NCBI GenBank assembly: GCA_963978545.1
Contig: OZ021728.1
Span: 124,001 to 188,000, forward strand
From: Linyphia triangularis
Taxonomy: Eukaryota > Arthropoda > Arachnida > Araneae > Linyphiidae
Direction of reading: 5' to 3'
DNA length: 64,000 bases
This document shows positions 37,601 through 43,597 of the stretch, piece after piece. Below the pieces are notes generated by a model that saw only the letters and a list, made by a program, of their open reading frames with translations, was not told the origin of the DNA and ran no database searches. The translations under genes and the position numbers were made by a program. The stretch's first letter is position 1; each line of letters opens with the position of its first letter.

Positions 37601-40600
37601 GGTAACAAAAGCGCAGCACTCTTCGAAAATGACCGTAACACCAACGAAAATATTAGCAATAGCGCCGAATAAACAGGAGCAATTCTCAACAACTCTGATA
37701 TATCAGTGAAAGACTCGATGAAAATGACCATCACAATAATGTCAGCATCAGCGTCGCAGATCATCGCAGTAACATCGACATTTTCTCAGTAATATCGGGG
37801 CAAATTTCGGATATTACAATATCATAGCACTCGGCAATAATTACCATCATAACAACGAAAATATCAACAATAGCGCCGAATAAACTGGAGCAATTCTCAA
37901 TACTACAGAGCTATTATATCGACGAAAATGACCGTCATAACAACGTAAAACTTGACAATAATGTCAGCATTAGCGTCGCAAATCATCGTAGCACTCGGAG
38001 AAAATGAATACTACACCAAAGTAAATATCAGCATTAGCGCCGAATATACCGGAATATTTCTCAACAATAGCGATATTACAGCGGCGAACAATATCAAATT
38101 TCGACTCGGGGGGAGGGGGGGAATCGCGTTTTGGAGCAAATATGGCTAAAATAAAGCATTTGGAGCAGCTTGGAGCAGATTTTTGTATTTGGCGTAGTTG
38201 AGCGCTGGTCTGAGACCCCTGAGAAGGGGATGTTTAGAACACTTTAAGAGGCATTAATTACCACAGCGATTTTGAACAAAATCGTTTGAGCCATTTTGTA
38301 GCAATTACTGAAAAACAAGATTTTTTCAATGACAGCTACCTTTTGCACATGCGCGATTTTGACGAAAACCTTAATGGTAGGTCCTTGAAGCCACAACCAA
38401 TCAGCCCACCAAATTTGAATCTCGTAGGTCAATTTGTTCGGGAGTTATGCTGACCACGTACAGACAGACATTTTTTCTAGATCACTTTTTTGAATTCAGG
38501 ATGTTCCAAAACATGGAGAAATGCAAAAAAAAAAAAAAAAAAAATTCTGACCTACTGCTTTACTTTCATTACCCTCTGTATACATATGGGTGATTGAAAG
38601 TAAAACTAGGGGTGTGGTACAACGCACATCTTTCAATTACACTATAATACTGATGTGGATTTGCGTCCAGTTTGGCGATATTTTTTGCGATAATTATAAT
38701 ATGGGTCTTTTTTATAAAGAAAAAAAAAACTTTGCCAAAGTGAAAATTTTGGTGATACACATTTCGATAATTCTTATATTATCCGTTTTCATAAGTGAAA
38801 CTGAGAAGAGTAGAAAAAACAATCGTTCATGAGCTATGTTCAAGCAAACAGAACTCGGTGTTAAAGCATTCGTTTTTGAACTTTTTACGCCATTCAAGTA
38901 TTTTTACTGGGATTTTGGAAGTGGGGTTGTTTAGAACACCTTAAGAGACATTACTACAGCGATTTTTAACAAAGTCATTAGAGCCTTTTTTTAACAATTA
39001 CCAAAAAACATTATTTTTTCAATGGCAGCTACAGGGTGGCTACAGAATTTGAAAAATAAAATTGCCTGACATTTCCCTGATTTCTAGAAGGTTTCTTCAA
39101 AAATTCCCTGATGTGCTCTATAATTCAAAAAAACCAAATAATGGAGAATTAAAAAAACAAAAAATTAATAAGTAAATTTAATTCTAAATAGTCACAGAGT
39201 ATAATTGCGCCATAATAAATTTACGGTAAAAATCAAAACAAACATCTTTAGAGCTAGAGCATGAAAAAAAAAATGGAAAACATTAATTAAAAAAATACAA
39301 AATTCACCAACTACAGCCATACTTTCTAACTTCAAGGTAAAACAAAACCGGTACAATACTTTTCTTTTTAATTTCAAAAATAACCCAAATGAAACATGTT
39401 AATTTCTTTAACATATGTCACAATGCCTCTTCATAGCATAATAGCCGCGCTGCTAAGTTATAGGATCATCAGAAATCTAACAGAAATAATTGTTCCAGGC
39501 ATAATAACGATCTCAGATAATAATAATAAAAAAAGCTGAACATTAACAGGCGGTTGTGAGCGGGATATCGATGGTTTGGCTTAGTTGCTGAGAGAAGAAA
39601 AAGTTCGGCCAAGTAGCCAGATATTGAGAGCTTTTTAGACGGACGTATTCAACGCGATGACATCACAGCTTTCACTTCACGTGACGCGAGCCGAGATCCG
39701 CACCGGGCATGCGAGAAGGGAAACTAAAAAATGTCAAATTCTCCGATAAAGGGTAATTTTACGAAATTCCCTAATTTTTCCAGAAGAGTGAAATTCCCTG
39801 ACATTTCCAAGATTTCCCTGAATTCCAGGTTCTGCAGCTATGCGCATTTTACTTGCTTATGCGCATGCACAATTTTGACGAAAACCTTAATGGTAGGTCC
39901 TTGGGGCATCACCAAATTTGAACATCGTAGATTAATTTGTTCGGGAGTTATGCTGACCACAGACAGACATTTTTTCTTGATCACTTTTTTGAGATCCAAA
40001 ACGTGGAGGAATGCAAAGAAATCGAAATTATTTTTTTTGACCAAATCCTATACTTTCATTACCCATATGGGTAATTGAAAGTACTTCTATGTCAATTACT
40101 TTCAGAGAAAAAGGTACATGAAATACACCAAATTAACATTACAGGTATATAAGGTATCCAACTTCCCAAAGCTCAAATTGATACTGCTTATATTCGTTCT
40201 GTTTAAAAGAATTGCAATTATGATTGTTGAACGTTTAGCCCTTGGTACAGAAAAATCTGCCGAAGCTTGTGATAGACACCATCATTTATAATATTAAGAT
40301 TAAAAAATGAATCTAATTTGTCTGAAATAGAAATTATAGTGAAAATATCTGATGATCCAACTTTTCACGTACTTTACTCAATTCTACTTGAGCTTAAGGT
40401 AGTTTGAAAAATATAAAGATTTTAATTGTAGGTATTGTGACTGAGAGTCAAGTTGAGCGTGACCAACACAGGAACAGAGCGATAGCCATGAGGTCACTCC
40501 GTGCAAAATTATACGAGAGGGAACTTGTCGCCGCTATGAACGAAACCACTTCAGCACGAAAATCACAGGTATGTAAAAGAAAAGCTGGTTAAATACGGTA

Positions 40601-41859
40601 CAGTTTGTGCGGTGATTTTCGCCAACAAATGGTAGCTCCACCATTTTATTTAATGCTAAGTTTGGTTGCCATAATTTGGCCCGGTTTTACGTAAACAGTT
40701 CTTGGGGCAGAATCCGTACGGAAGATTTAAAGAAAAGCTCAAAATTTTTCCAAAACAAAATCAGACATCCTGGTGGGGGCACAATTTCTCCTTTTTCGAG
40801 GTTAAACAAAGCCACGGTTGGTTGGCAAAACCATATTTTACACAATCCGCACATCAACGACCATTTTTTTCCTGTCCTCCGATTCACAAGTATAATGTAA
40901 GAATTATAGAGAAGTATATTGCCGAATTAACTTTTTTTTTGGCCTATGTAAGAATTAATGGCAAAAATATCGTCAAGCTTACCATTTTTTCAAATCAATG
41001 AAAATAATAATGACACTATCCCACATCAAATTTAAATGCCAGTGTAATTGAAAGTTGTTCCATATCCCTAGTTTTCCTACTCTCGAAGAAAGTTGTCAAA
41101 AATAGACCTTCTCCTCTCTTGTGGACATTCCTCTCCAATCTAAGTCAAAATTAGTTCCCTGTATACTTAGAACATGCCAAGAGGTTATAATATTTCAGCT
41201 GGGTGAAAAATAACAAAACATTCAATTACCCTGCCTTGGAGAAAATACCTGCAAATGTTACTCAAAACTAACAAAGCAAATTAATGAAGCAATTCGATGA
41301 TCTATAGAAATAGACTTGAATGAAACAAATGATTCCGGCATTTTGATTGAAAGTAGACAGTGCGTATACATCCCATGAAATGATATAAATTAGAATTTTG
41401 AAAAGAGTGCCCATAATATATTTTATAAATGAAAATTAAACAAGCATTATAAAATAAAGTGACACTATTTTGGATTTCATTGCAAAGGAGGAAAGTAGTT
41501 TCTAGAAGACAACCTGATTTGAGCTCACACAGCCTATTTACTTCATCCTGTCCACTAGTATAGGTAACCATAGGACTTCCTCTTAATAACTTTTTCACTT
41601 AAAACACAGTTCTTTCGTACAAAAACTCGACCTTTGTGTATTTATTTGGCAGGTTGGTACGGCGGCCAGATCAGAAAAAGTAAGGACTTACAACTTCGCC
41701 CAGGACCGGATCACAGATCACAGGGCCCACGTCACTCTCCATGGAGTCCAGGACTTGATGAAGGGAGAAGCACACTTCGATCACTTGGCCAACATGCTGC
41801 AACACTGGAATTATACGCAATCTCTCCTACACATTCTCAATAAATATGACTCCACGTAA
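16200..41859 (+). CDS. MTRF1L: Mitochondrial peptide chain release factor 1-like (mtRF1a), 7 exons
   Basis: Joining 16200-16605, 20137-20225, 22534-22717, 28049-28212, 33324-33441, 40432-40568 and 41653-41859 gives 1,305 nt, a 434-residue protein ending in TAA, with all six junctions in phase and GT/AG. It is a class I release factor of the RF1 type: it reads UAA/UAG in the mitochondrial ribosome A site and releases the nascent chain. Residues 188-194 read GVGGQEA; the codon-reading tripeptide is PKT (258-260) in [16 protein letters not shown]; the catalytic GGQ is at 302-304 in [18 protein letters not shown] and RITDHR follow in the last exon. The N-terminus is Arg/Lys-rich and poor in acids, as expected for a matrix-targeting peptide. 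At 434 residues it is longer than the roughly 380 of human MTRF1L, mainly at the N-terminus. No insertion of the vertebrate MTRF1 type is seen in the codon-reading loop. Confidence 0.95.
16782..16973. mobile_element. 192-bp MITE, GGTACTTACG ends (intron 1)
   Basis: Long terminal inverted repeats run from GGTACTTACGTATTAACGCC inward through CAGCTACAGATTTGGCGG, mirrored at the right by CCGCCAAATCTGTAGCTG and GGCGTTAATACGCAAGTAC. Flanks 16774-16781 (CTATTTCA) and 16974-16981 (TTATTTCA) match at 7 of 8 bases, consistent with a hAT-type duplication. The two small overlapping frames here mirror each other because of the inverted repeat. Confidence 0.8.
17520..17845 (+). repeat. Dispersed repeat, direct copy of 35.57-35.87 kb
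   Basis: Shared words with 35.57-35.87 kb include GAAATTTTCTG, CACCATT, TTGTGGTGGCAATCGTTA / TTGTGGTAATCGTTA and TATGTTCTATTTGAT. The same family appears reversed inside the element at 50358-51109. This is a non-coding transposon fragment in intron 1. Confidence 0.6.
17868..18022. mobile_element. 155-bp MITE with perfect 8-bp duplication (intron 1)
   Basis: The ends are GGTACTTACGTAACCAGG and CCTGGTTGCG...ATATGTAAGTACC. GCATTTTT occurs immediately outside each end (17860-17867 and 18023-18030). The outermost ten bases equal those of the 192-bp MITE at 16782, so both belong to one hAT-like family. Confidence 0.85.
18031..18733. other. Intron 1 DNA without recognised features
   Basis: AT-rich sequence; I see no exon or repeat that I can match elsewhere in the window. 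Confidence 0.4.
18734..19191 (+). mobile_element. Candidate solo LTR, 458 bp
   Basis: The segment starts TGTTATGAATTTTTCC and ends TGTGCAACA, the TG...CA termini of retroviral-type LTRs, and is flanked by ATAT (18730-18733 and 19192-19195). A TTTAAATAC box lies near 18991 and an AATAAA near 19100, in the U3-R-U5 order. It is less AT-rich than its flanks. No internal gag-pol region adjoins it, so it would be a solo LTR, probably Ty3/gypsy-like. Orientation is inferred from the box order. Confidence 0.5.
19810..20040 (+). other. Exon-like open segment in intron 1, unassigned
   Basis: After TTTGTAG, a frame reads [20 protein letters not shown] and continues [20 protein letters not shown] and [18 protein letters not shown]. 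The composition looks more protein-like than nearby intron DNA. I cannot name a family, and its phase would not fit between MTRF1L exons 1 and 2, which already join correctly. It may be a relic of another gene or transposon. Confidence 0.25.
20137..20225 (+). CDS. MTRF1L: MTRF1L exon 2
   Basis: The acceptor is TTTTTCCAG|ACATAAAAG and the donor AAG|GTGAAA. Residues 136-165 ([18 protein letters not shown] ...) are charged and helical, like the end of the N-terminal domain in MTRF1L. Entry phase (two bases complete the Asp codon) matches exon 1, and exit is in phase 0. Confidence 0.85.
20226..21116. other. Intron 2, first part
   Basis: Very AT-rich DNA with no recognised repeat. The short frame at 20278-20469 begins near the end of exon 2 and is not convincing. 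Confidence 0.4.
21117..22495 (-). mobile_element. Old TIR element ("CCTAAAAT" family), split by a MITE
   Basis: The left end is CAGGCATCGCATT and the right end CATTCTGCCCCCTG. Between 21600 and 21740 run degenerate copies of CCCTAAAATTTTGGAATTAT. The same sequence is present in reverse at 42379-42961, where both ends are CAGGGG-type. A 718-bp MITE interrupts it at 21742-22459. It is probably hAT-like and non-autonomous. Confidence 0.65.
21742..22459. mobile_element. 718-bp PIF/Harbinger-like MITE
   Basis: The terminal inverted repeats are GGGGGTATGGTACCGAAA and TTTTCGGTACCACACCCCC. TTA lies on both sides (21739-21741 and 22460-22462), the 3-bp duplication typical of PIF/Harbinger. An internal inverted pair, GTCTTCACAGAATT near 22052 and AATTCTGTGAAGAC near 22183, adds a second hairpin. 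It is nested in the older element at 21117-22495 and ends 74 bp before MTRF1L exon 3. Confidence 0.75.
22534..22717 (+). CDS. MTRF1L: MTRF1L exon 3 (GVGGQEA block)
   Basis: The acceptor GTGTTTCAG|ATTTTGG opens in phase 0. Residues 166-226 include [18 protein letters not shown] and [19 protein letters not shown], the conserved start of domain 2 in RF1-family proteins. The donor falls at TTGG|GTTTGT, splitting a Gly codon. A PIF-like MITE ends only 74 bp upstream of this exon. Confidence 0.95.
22740..23890. repeat. Complex inverted repeat in intron 3
   Basis: A block with GATCATTCCTTATGCTCA, TTGTAGAAAACC and GAAATGACATAAATT (22755-22885) recurs forward at 23685-23800 and inverted at 23535-23660. 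A second pair, TTATGTCAATGCATATGCAG (22929) and the reverse GCATAGGCATTGACATAAG (23853-23871), ties the outer parts. A hAT MITE (22959-23492) sits inside. It looks like a foldback element that duplicated within itself. Confidence 0.6.
22959..23492. mobile_element. 534-bp hAT MITE with perfect 8-bp duplication
   Basis: CTCCACAT lies immediately outside both ends (22951-22958 and 23493-23500). The ends read TAGAGGTCGGCAATATATCG and CAATATTTCCTACCGCTA. Subterminal TATCGATA words are numerous on both sides (23000-23045 and 23410-23465), in mirror arrangement. The interior is non-coding. Confidence 0.85.
24386..27907 (+). repeat. 162-bp tandem array, 22 units (intron 3)
   Basis: Units start at AATCACAGAGG at 24386, 24548, 24710 and so on to 27769. 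All spacings are 162 bp except unit 13 (26330), which lost 19 bp and spans 143. The last unit stops after about 139 bp at GTCAGTAATAG. Unit 1 is the most diverged (GTATGCACATC, ATCCATGAG); the rest differ at a handful of sites. Each unit holds an imperfect hairpin CTCACAGGA-GTATA-TCCGTGAG. In one forward frame each unit is open for 53 codons and closed by a single TGA. There is no sign of translation; this is an intronic minisatellite/satellite. Confidence 0.97.
28049..28212 (+). CDS. MTRF1L: MTRF1L exon 4 (codon-recognition domain, PKT)
   Basis: The acceptor AATTTTAG|GTGGAATT completes the Gly codon. Residues 227-281 contain [19 protein letters not shown] and [23 protein letters not shown] occupies the place of the PxT tripeptide that reads UAA/UAG. 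The donor is GAG|GTAAGA in phase 0. The 162-bp tandem array ends about 140 bp upstream. Confidence 0.95.
28213..29400. other. Intron 4, first part
   Basis: AT-rich DNA. A possible 187-bp MITE occupies 28441-28627 (listed separately). The frame at 28734-28919 has no recognisable domain. Confidence 0.35.
28441..28627. mobile_element. Candidate 187-bp MITE
   Basis: The ends GGGTACTCATCCATTAGCCG and CCTGGCTAACGGATTCTTACC form an imperfect inverted repeat. The left flank is TTAA/TAA, but no matching right duplication is clear. GGG-type ends could fit PIF/Harbinger. Confidence 0.45.
29402..30118 (-). mobile_element. "CCTAAAAT" family copy, split by a Tigger-like element
   Basis: The segments GGAGCCTATGTTAGC, CCCCTAAAATC and TTGGAATTA (29460-29530), then CCTAAAATGTTTTGAATGAT and similar phrases (29992-30115), match the reverse-oriented family at 21117-22495. 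The ends are not preserved here. Confidence 0.6.
29531..29988. mobile_element. 458-bp pogo/Tigger-like MITE
   Basis: The perfect terminal inverted repeats are CAGTAGAACCTCGATTAA and TTAATCGAGGTTCTACTG, a well-known Tigger/pogo terminal motif. TA flanks both sides (29529-29530 and 29989-29990). Subterminal GATAATAGGGAGTTG and GGTTAACAGAGAGTTCCGG fit the same group. No transposase is encoded. It is inserted in an older CCTAAAAT-family copy. Confidence 0.92.
30119..31860. other. Intron 4, middle: AT-rich
   Basis: No exon seen. A tRNA-like fragment lies at 30870-30920. The remainder is AT-rich with no repeat that I could match. Confidence 0.4.
30870..30920 (+). repeat. tRNA-like Pol III fragment
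   Basis: TGGCCCAATGGCG fits box A and GGTTCAATTCC fits box B, about 35 nt apart, followed by a T-run (30928-30936) that could end Pol III transcription. The acceptor and T stems pair poorly, so it is a tRNA pseudogene or SINE head rather than a working tRNA. Confidence 0.35.
31864..32062 (-). repeat. 21-bp tandem run and end of a "CCTAAAAT" element
   Basis: CCTGAAATTTTTGGAATTATT repeats head-to-tail with a 21-bp period from 31864 (four close copies), then decays into looser copies. It ends in CTCACTGCGCCTCCTG at 32062, the CAGG-type end of the family seen at 21117 and 42379. Because 21 is a multiple of three it yields the repetitive frame FLKFLEL, which is not a gene. Confidence 0.8.
32063..32607. 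other. Intron 4 DNA, unassigned
   Basis: AT-rich sequence with a C-run and A-run near 32384-32404. I see no exon. Confidence 0.35.
32608..32740 (+). repeat. Dispersed repeat Y, partial copy
   Basis: CACATTCATTTTTAATGAAT, CACATTTTGTTGATAGAAATG and GAGCTGAGTTAATGAATATA recur at 33125-33242, only about 400 bp downstream, and in weaker form at 45358-45495 and 53286-53410. Confidence 0.75.
32925..33250 (+). repeat. Dispersed repeat Y, fuller copy next to exon 5
   Basis: The order TTGTCGATGG, CTGTCATTAAAAGGT, AACTCTTTCCTGTTGCC, then the CACATTTTGTTGATAG block is shared with 44798-45540 and 52867-53425. The matching part ends only about 75 bp before the acceptor of MTRF1L exon 5. Confidence 0.75.
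33324..33441 (+). CDS. MTRF1L: MTRF1L exon 5 (catalytic GGQ)
   Basis: The acceptor CGTTTTCAG|ATTGATATC opens in phase 0 and the donor is TCAG|GTAAGA. Residues 282-320 include [17 protein letters not shown]. The GGQ glutamine is the residue N5-methylated in this family and drives peptidyl-tRNA hydrolysis. VRIYHKPSG leads into exon 6. Confidence 0.97.
33541..33834 (+). repeat. 44-bp tandem repeat, ~7 copies (intron 5)
   Basis: CCACTGAGATTCAAATCAAT starts at 33541, 33585, 33629, 33673, 33717, 33761 and 33805, an exact 44-bp spacing. The junction alternates between TTTGGTTCC and TTTGTTTCC in the first copies, which suggests growth by 88-bp dimers. The right flank (AAGGATCTTCGAAAATTG onward) belongs to a dispersed repeat also present at 51.86-52.05 kb, so the run is an amplification of the left edge of that repeat. 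Confidence 0.95.
33835..34030 (+). repeat. Dispersed repeat shared with 51.86-52.05 kb
   Basis: AAACAGACTTTGAGGATGG, CCATTCGATTTCTA and CAGCAAATACAAACC match AAACAGACTTTGATGATGG, CCATTCGATTCCTA and CGGCAAATACAAAC at 51970-52060 in the same order. Confidence 0.7.
34109..34820. mobile_element. 712-bp foldback element, near-perfect long arms, TTAA flanks
   Basis: The left arm from GGCGTCTTCTCACTTTAGGC (34109) runs to about 34405 and returns as its reverse complement from about 34510 to 34820. TTAA flanks both sides (34105-34108 and 34821-34824). The ~100-bp centre is A/T-run rich. Two opposite-strand frames (34188-34493 and 34476-34727) give almost the same peptide because they are mirror copies, so they are not genes. 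The TTAA target suggests piggyBac- or Kolobok-type mobilisation. Confidence 0.92.
34825..35528. other. Intron 5 DNA with fragments of TIR elements
   Basis: A fragment at about 35300-35375 ends ATTAAGCACTTTTAATGAT and TGTGGGAACC, like the right part of the element at 51393-51756. TCGAGGTTTGACTATA at about 35200 resembles a decayed Tigger-type end. Nothing coding is visible. Confidence 0.4.
35529..35890 (+). mobile_element. Decayed "CAGAGTGGCCAC" family copy
   Basis: The left edge CGGAGTGGCCATAGAACC and right edge TTTGTGGCCATCATG resemble the ends of the element at 50358-51109. The interior is a direct copy of 17520-17845. Confidence 0.55.
36913..38221. mobile_element. 1.3-kb CAGGG element, 6-bp duplication, repeat-filled
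   Basis: It begins CAGGGCTCCCACTCACTCAG and ends CTGGTCTGAGACCCCTG, with the 6-bp repeat AGAAGG directly outside (36907-36912 and 38222-38227). The left part has 3-4 degenerate copies of TTGGAGCAGGTAAAATCAAG at about 46-bp spacing. The middle is the ~210-bp TCGGTAATATCG repeat block (listed separately), and TTTGGAGCA words return at the right end. The small frames here are by-products of the repeats. It is hAT-like by its ends and non-autonomous. Confidence 0.8.
37180..38110 (+). repeat. Degenerate ~210-bp repeats (TCGGTAATATCG type)
   Basis: Phrases recur in fixed order: CGAAAATGACCATCAC, AACGTAAATAT, AGCGCCGAATA, GGAGCAATTCTCAA, CAAATCTCGG and TCGGTAATATCGACATTTTC. The phrase GAATAAAC(A/T)GGAGCAATTC occurs at 37668 and 37877, 209 bp apart. 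The same phrase order returns at 55060-55790. The copies are strongly diverged and full of CG dinucleotides compared with the flanks. Confidence 0.75.
38596..40085 (+). mobile_element. ~690-bp dispersed unit, copy 2, interrupted
   Basis: It follows copy 1 head-to-tail: GTGTGGTACAACGCACATC, then GTTTGGCGATATTTTTTGCG, AAGTGAAACTGAGAAGAG, TTTAGAACACCTTAAGAG, and at the end CGGGAGTTATGCTGACCAC and the palindromic TTACCCATATGGGTAA. Removing the insertion at 39032-39832 leaves about 680 bp. Confidence 0.7.
39032..39832. mobile_element. 801-bp "CAGGGTGGCTACAGA" element
   Basis: The left end is CAGGGTGGCTACAGAATTTG; near-terminal TTCCCTGA words occur at both ends. It is flanked by GGCAGCTA (39024-39031) and TGCAGCTA (39833-39840), 7 of 8 matching, at a site continuous in the related unit at 38330. 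The right terminus looks shortened. A longer relative lies at 61383-63150; both share TTGGCTTAG and GAAAAAGTTCGG near the right end. Confidence 0.75.
40432..40568 (+). CDS. MTRF1L: MTRF1L exon 6
   Basis: The acceptor AATTGTAG|GTATTGTG completes a Gly codon. Residues 321-366 ([35 protein letters not shown]) match the helix after the GGQ loop in release factors. The donor is CAG|GTATGT in phase 0. Confidence 0.95.
40870..41070 (-). repeat. Inverted partial copy of the ~690-bp unit (intron 6)
   Basis: The reverse complement gives GGGATATGGAACAACTTTCA, AATTACACTGGCATTT and TTCTTACATTATAC, matching the left part of the units at 36.59 and 38.6 kb. Confidence 0.55.
41071..41652. other. Rest of intron 6
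   Basis: AT-rich DNA without a recognised repeat. The opposite-strand frame at 41302-41598 has no known domain. Confidence 0.35.
41653..41859 (+). CDS. MTRF1L: MTRF1L exon 7 (C-terminus)
   Basis: The acceptor is TTTGGCAG|GTTGGTACG. Residues 367-434 begin [20 protein letters not shown] and continue [18 protein letters not shown], the conserved C-terminal block. TAA is at 41857-41859. The exon is less AT-rich than the DNA around it. Confidence 0.95.
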   Translation, partial: VGTAARSEKVRTYNFAQDRITDHRAHVTLHGVQDLMKGEAHFDHLANMLQHWNYTQSLLHILNKYDST

Positions 41860-41948
41860 CATTATTTTAACTTCCATTTTGTGTCTCAGCTTCCAATCAG
41901 CTAGATAGATGCAATGTTGATGAGATGCGTCAAGTTTTAGAGTCAGTC

Positions 41949-41954
41949 ATTAAA
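41949..41954 (+). promoter_or_regulatory. MTRF1L: Candidate poly(A) signal of MTRF1L (ATTAAA)
   Basis: The common variant ATTAAA occurs about 90 nt after the stop. The next canonical AATAAA is at 42304-42309. The AATAAA at 41839-41844 lies inside the coding sequence. Confidence 0.35.
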
Positions 41955-42378
41955 AGACTGCTTTTAGAAATGCTTCGATTAAGGTTATACGGGAAAACTA
42001 TAGGTTAGGGCAATGGAGCAGGCTTAAAAGCGATTTTTTTTAAATTAACTTTACCTGAAAATCAATTGAATTTATATAAACTGCTATAATCGAGTGATTT
42101 ACACCCCTATTTCAGGGTTGGTCAAATATGGGGGAATAATTTCTGAATTCCCTTGGACTGCTTTGTCTTAAGTTGTTTTCGGAATTAGTCTTGAACAGGG
42201 AGCTTTTGATATCCAGATAACAGAGGATGGTGATGCTAATCCAATCGATGCTAATCCAATCAATCCAAAAAATTCCAATTTCTTTTCAATAAGTTGATAA
42301 AGTAATAAATAATATCTAGTAACGTTTATAGGTAGAAATAAATGTAAAAAACTTCTGAAATTCTAAAGAATATTATTG

Positions 42379-42961
42379 CAGGGGACGCAATGGTTGGTTG
42401 GTTGGTTGTTTTCAGATTATCTGGCGCCGTCAGCAACGCGAGGGCTATAATGCGCCGAAACATTCGTCATTAGACAAGCCAACATACATTTACAAACATC
42501 CATGCCTGAGACGGGACTCGAACCCGCAACCTCGCGGTCTAGAAGCTAGCAAGGCTAACCACTATACCGTTTGGTCGGCGGGACGCAATGAGTTTTCAAA
42601 AAAAAAAATTAGGAATTTTCCTAAAAATTTTGGGGATCATTCAAAATAAGGGATAATTCTAAGAAATTTAGGGATATTTCTATTAAAGCTGGCTTAGGTT
42701 CCTAAAACAAACATTCTTTTCAAAGCATGTTTCAATAAAGGCAAAAAAAAAAAAAATGCCAATTTTCAAAAAGTTGAATATTTAAAATCCAAGAAAAGAT
42801 TTACTGTTCAGGAGAAATATCTGGCTTTTTTAATGGGTTTTAAAGGAAAATCGGGTATTTTCCAGGTTTTTAATTTTTTTAAAGAATTATTGAAAAATTT
42901 AAGTGCAATTTTAGAACAAAAATTGAAGGAATTTTAGGGCGAATTTAATGCGACACCCCTG
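42379..42961 (+). mobile_element. "CCTAAAAT" family element with both ends, split by a SINE
   Basis: The left end is CAGGGGACGCAATGAGTTTT (read across the SINE insertion) and the right end AATTTAATGCGACACCCCTG. The interior (GGGATATTTCTATTAAAGC, AAAATGCCAATTTTCAAAAA) is the reverse of 21117-22495 and also matches 54036-54240. Without the SINE and one duplication it is about 385 bp. It has hAT-like termini and is non-coding. Confidence 0.75.
42393..42579 (-). mobile_element. tRNA-derived SINE, full copy with target duplication
   Basis: On the minus strand it opens GCCGACCAAACGGTATAGTG with box A-like TAGTGGTTAGC and box B GGTTCGAGTCC, followed by a ~110-bp body (TTTCGGCGCATTATAGCCCT) and an AACC-repeat tail. 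The 11-bp GGGACGCAATG lies on both sides (42382-42392 and 42580-42590), as left by LINE-driven insertion. It is very close to the copy at 48918-49098. Confidence 0.93.
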
Positions 42962-43086
42962 GCATTGACCAAGAATTCCCCCAGTGACCAAAACTTACTC
43001 CTGCAAACTGGGATGTGGATATACTTAAGCAACAAAATAATAATAAAAGAAAATTACAGGTGGGATTTAAAAAGCTTATTTGTAGT
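42962..43086. other. Intergenic DNA, unassigned
   Basis: Short spacer between two transposable elements; nothing recognised. Confidence 0.3.
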
Positions 43087-43597
43087 CAGGGTTCCCACCG
43101 TTATTAAAAGTGCTTAATATTTTTTAACTTGTTTTTAAGGCTTATGCTTAGAGGTCCTTTAAAGTCCTTGATTTTTGCGGATGCAAAATTTATAAAAAAT
43201 ACAACTCAGACTTGCTATCCCCACCATATCGAAATTCTCCGACGCATGCACGTGCTTCGATTAGTTCGTATTTGTTGCCTGTACTGAATTTTACACTGTT
43301 AGAGGAACAACAATACATTTTTACCCTAAAATGTATATTTTACTTTTGGTTGGAATTTTTTTTTAAAGAAAGTTTTGTTAAGCAATAATCTCCCTAAATA
43401 AGGAAGTCAAAATGTTTTCATTGTTTAGTACAGAGCAATGTGAGATACTTCAATAAAAATATTATTTCAGTCTTTACACACATAATATTGAAAATTTCTG
43501 CTTTTAGGTAGAATATGCTTTATTAAAAACAAAAGTCCTTAAAAAACATTATTTAGGTCCTTAGAAGTCACCGATTTTCATTTGAGTGGGAACTCTG
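43087..43597 (-). mobile_element. "CAGGGTTCCCAC" TIR element, reverse copy
   Basis: It starts CAGGGTTCCCACCGTTATTA and ends TTTGAGTGGGAACTCTG. It is the reverse complement of the element at 51393-51756: AAGTGCTTAATATTTTT, AGGTCCTTTAAAGTCCTT and GTAGAATATGCTTTATT are shared. The copy is longer because of extra internal sequence. Confidence 0.75.

Larger units (their letters stand above)
36590..38595 (+). mobile_element. ~690-bp dispersed unit, copy 1, interrupted
   Basis: The unit starts GGAACATTGCACAACTTTCA and ends near ATATGGGTGATTGAAAG. After removing the insertion at 36913-38221 and one duplication it is about 690 bp. Words such as TTTAGAACACTTTAAGAGG, GCGATTTTGAACAAAATCG and CGGGAGTTATGCTGACCAC recur in copy 2 and, in part, in the LINE at 6440-6745. 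Confidence 0.7.
36215..40167. mobile_element. Outer element of a multi-level transposon nest
   Basis: GGGAAGTTGGTACCC at 36215 is mirrored by GGTATCCAACTTCCC ending at 40167, and GTACCTTTTTCTTAGAAA near 36407 is mirrored by CAGAGAAAAAGGTAC near 40104. This indicates one old GGG-ended element split by about 3.5 kb of later insertions: two tandem ~690-bp units, each itself interrupted. The flanks TAA (left) and AAA (right) leave the target duplication uncertain; it may be PIF-like. Confidence 0.6.

Noticed and set aside
37046..38149. Several 60-109-residue frames on both strands
   Set aside because: They follow the degenerate ~210-bp repeats and differ in frame from unit to unit.
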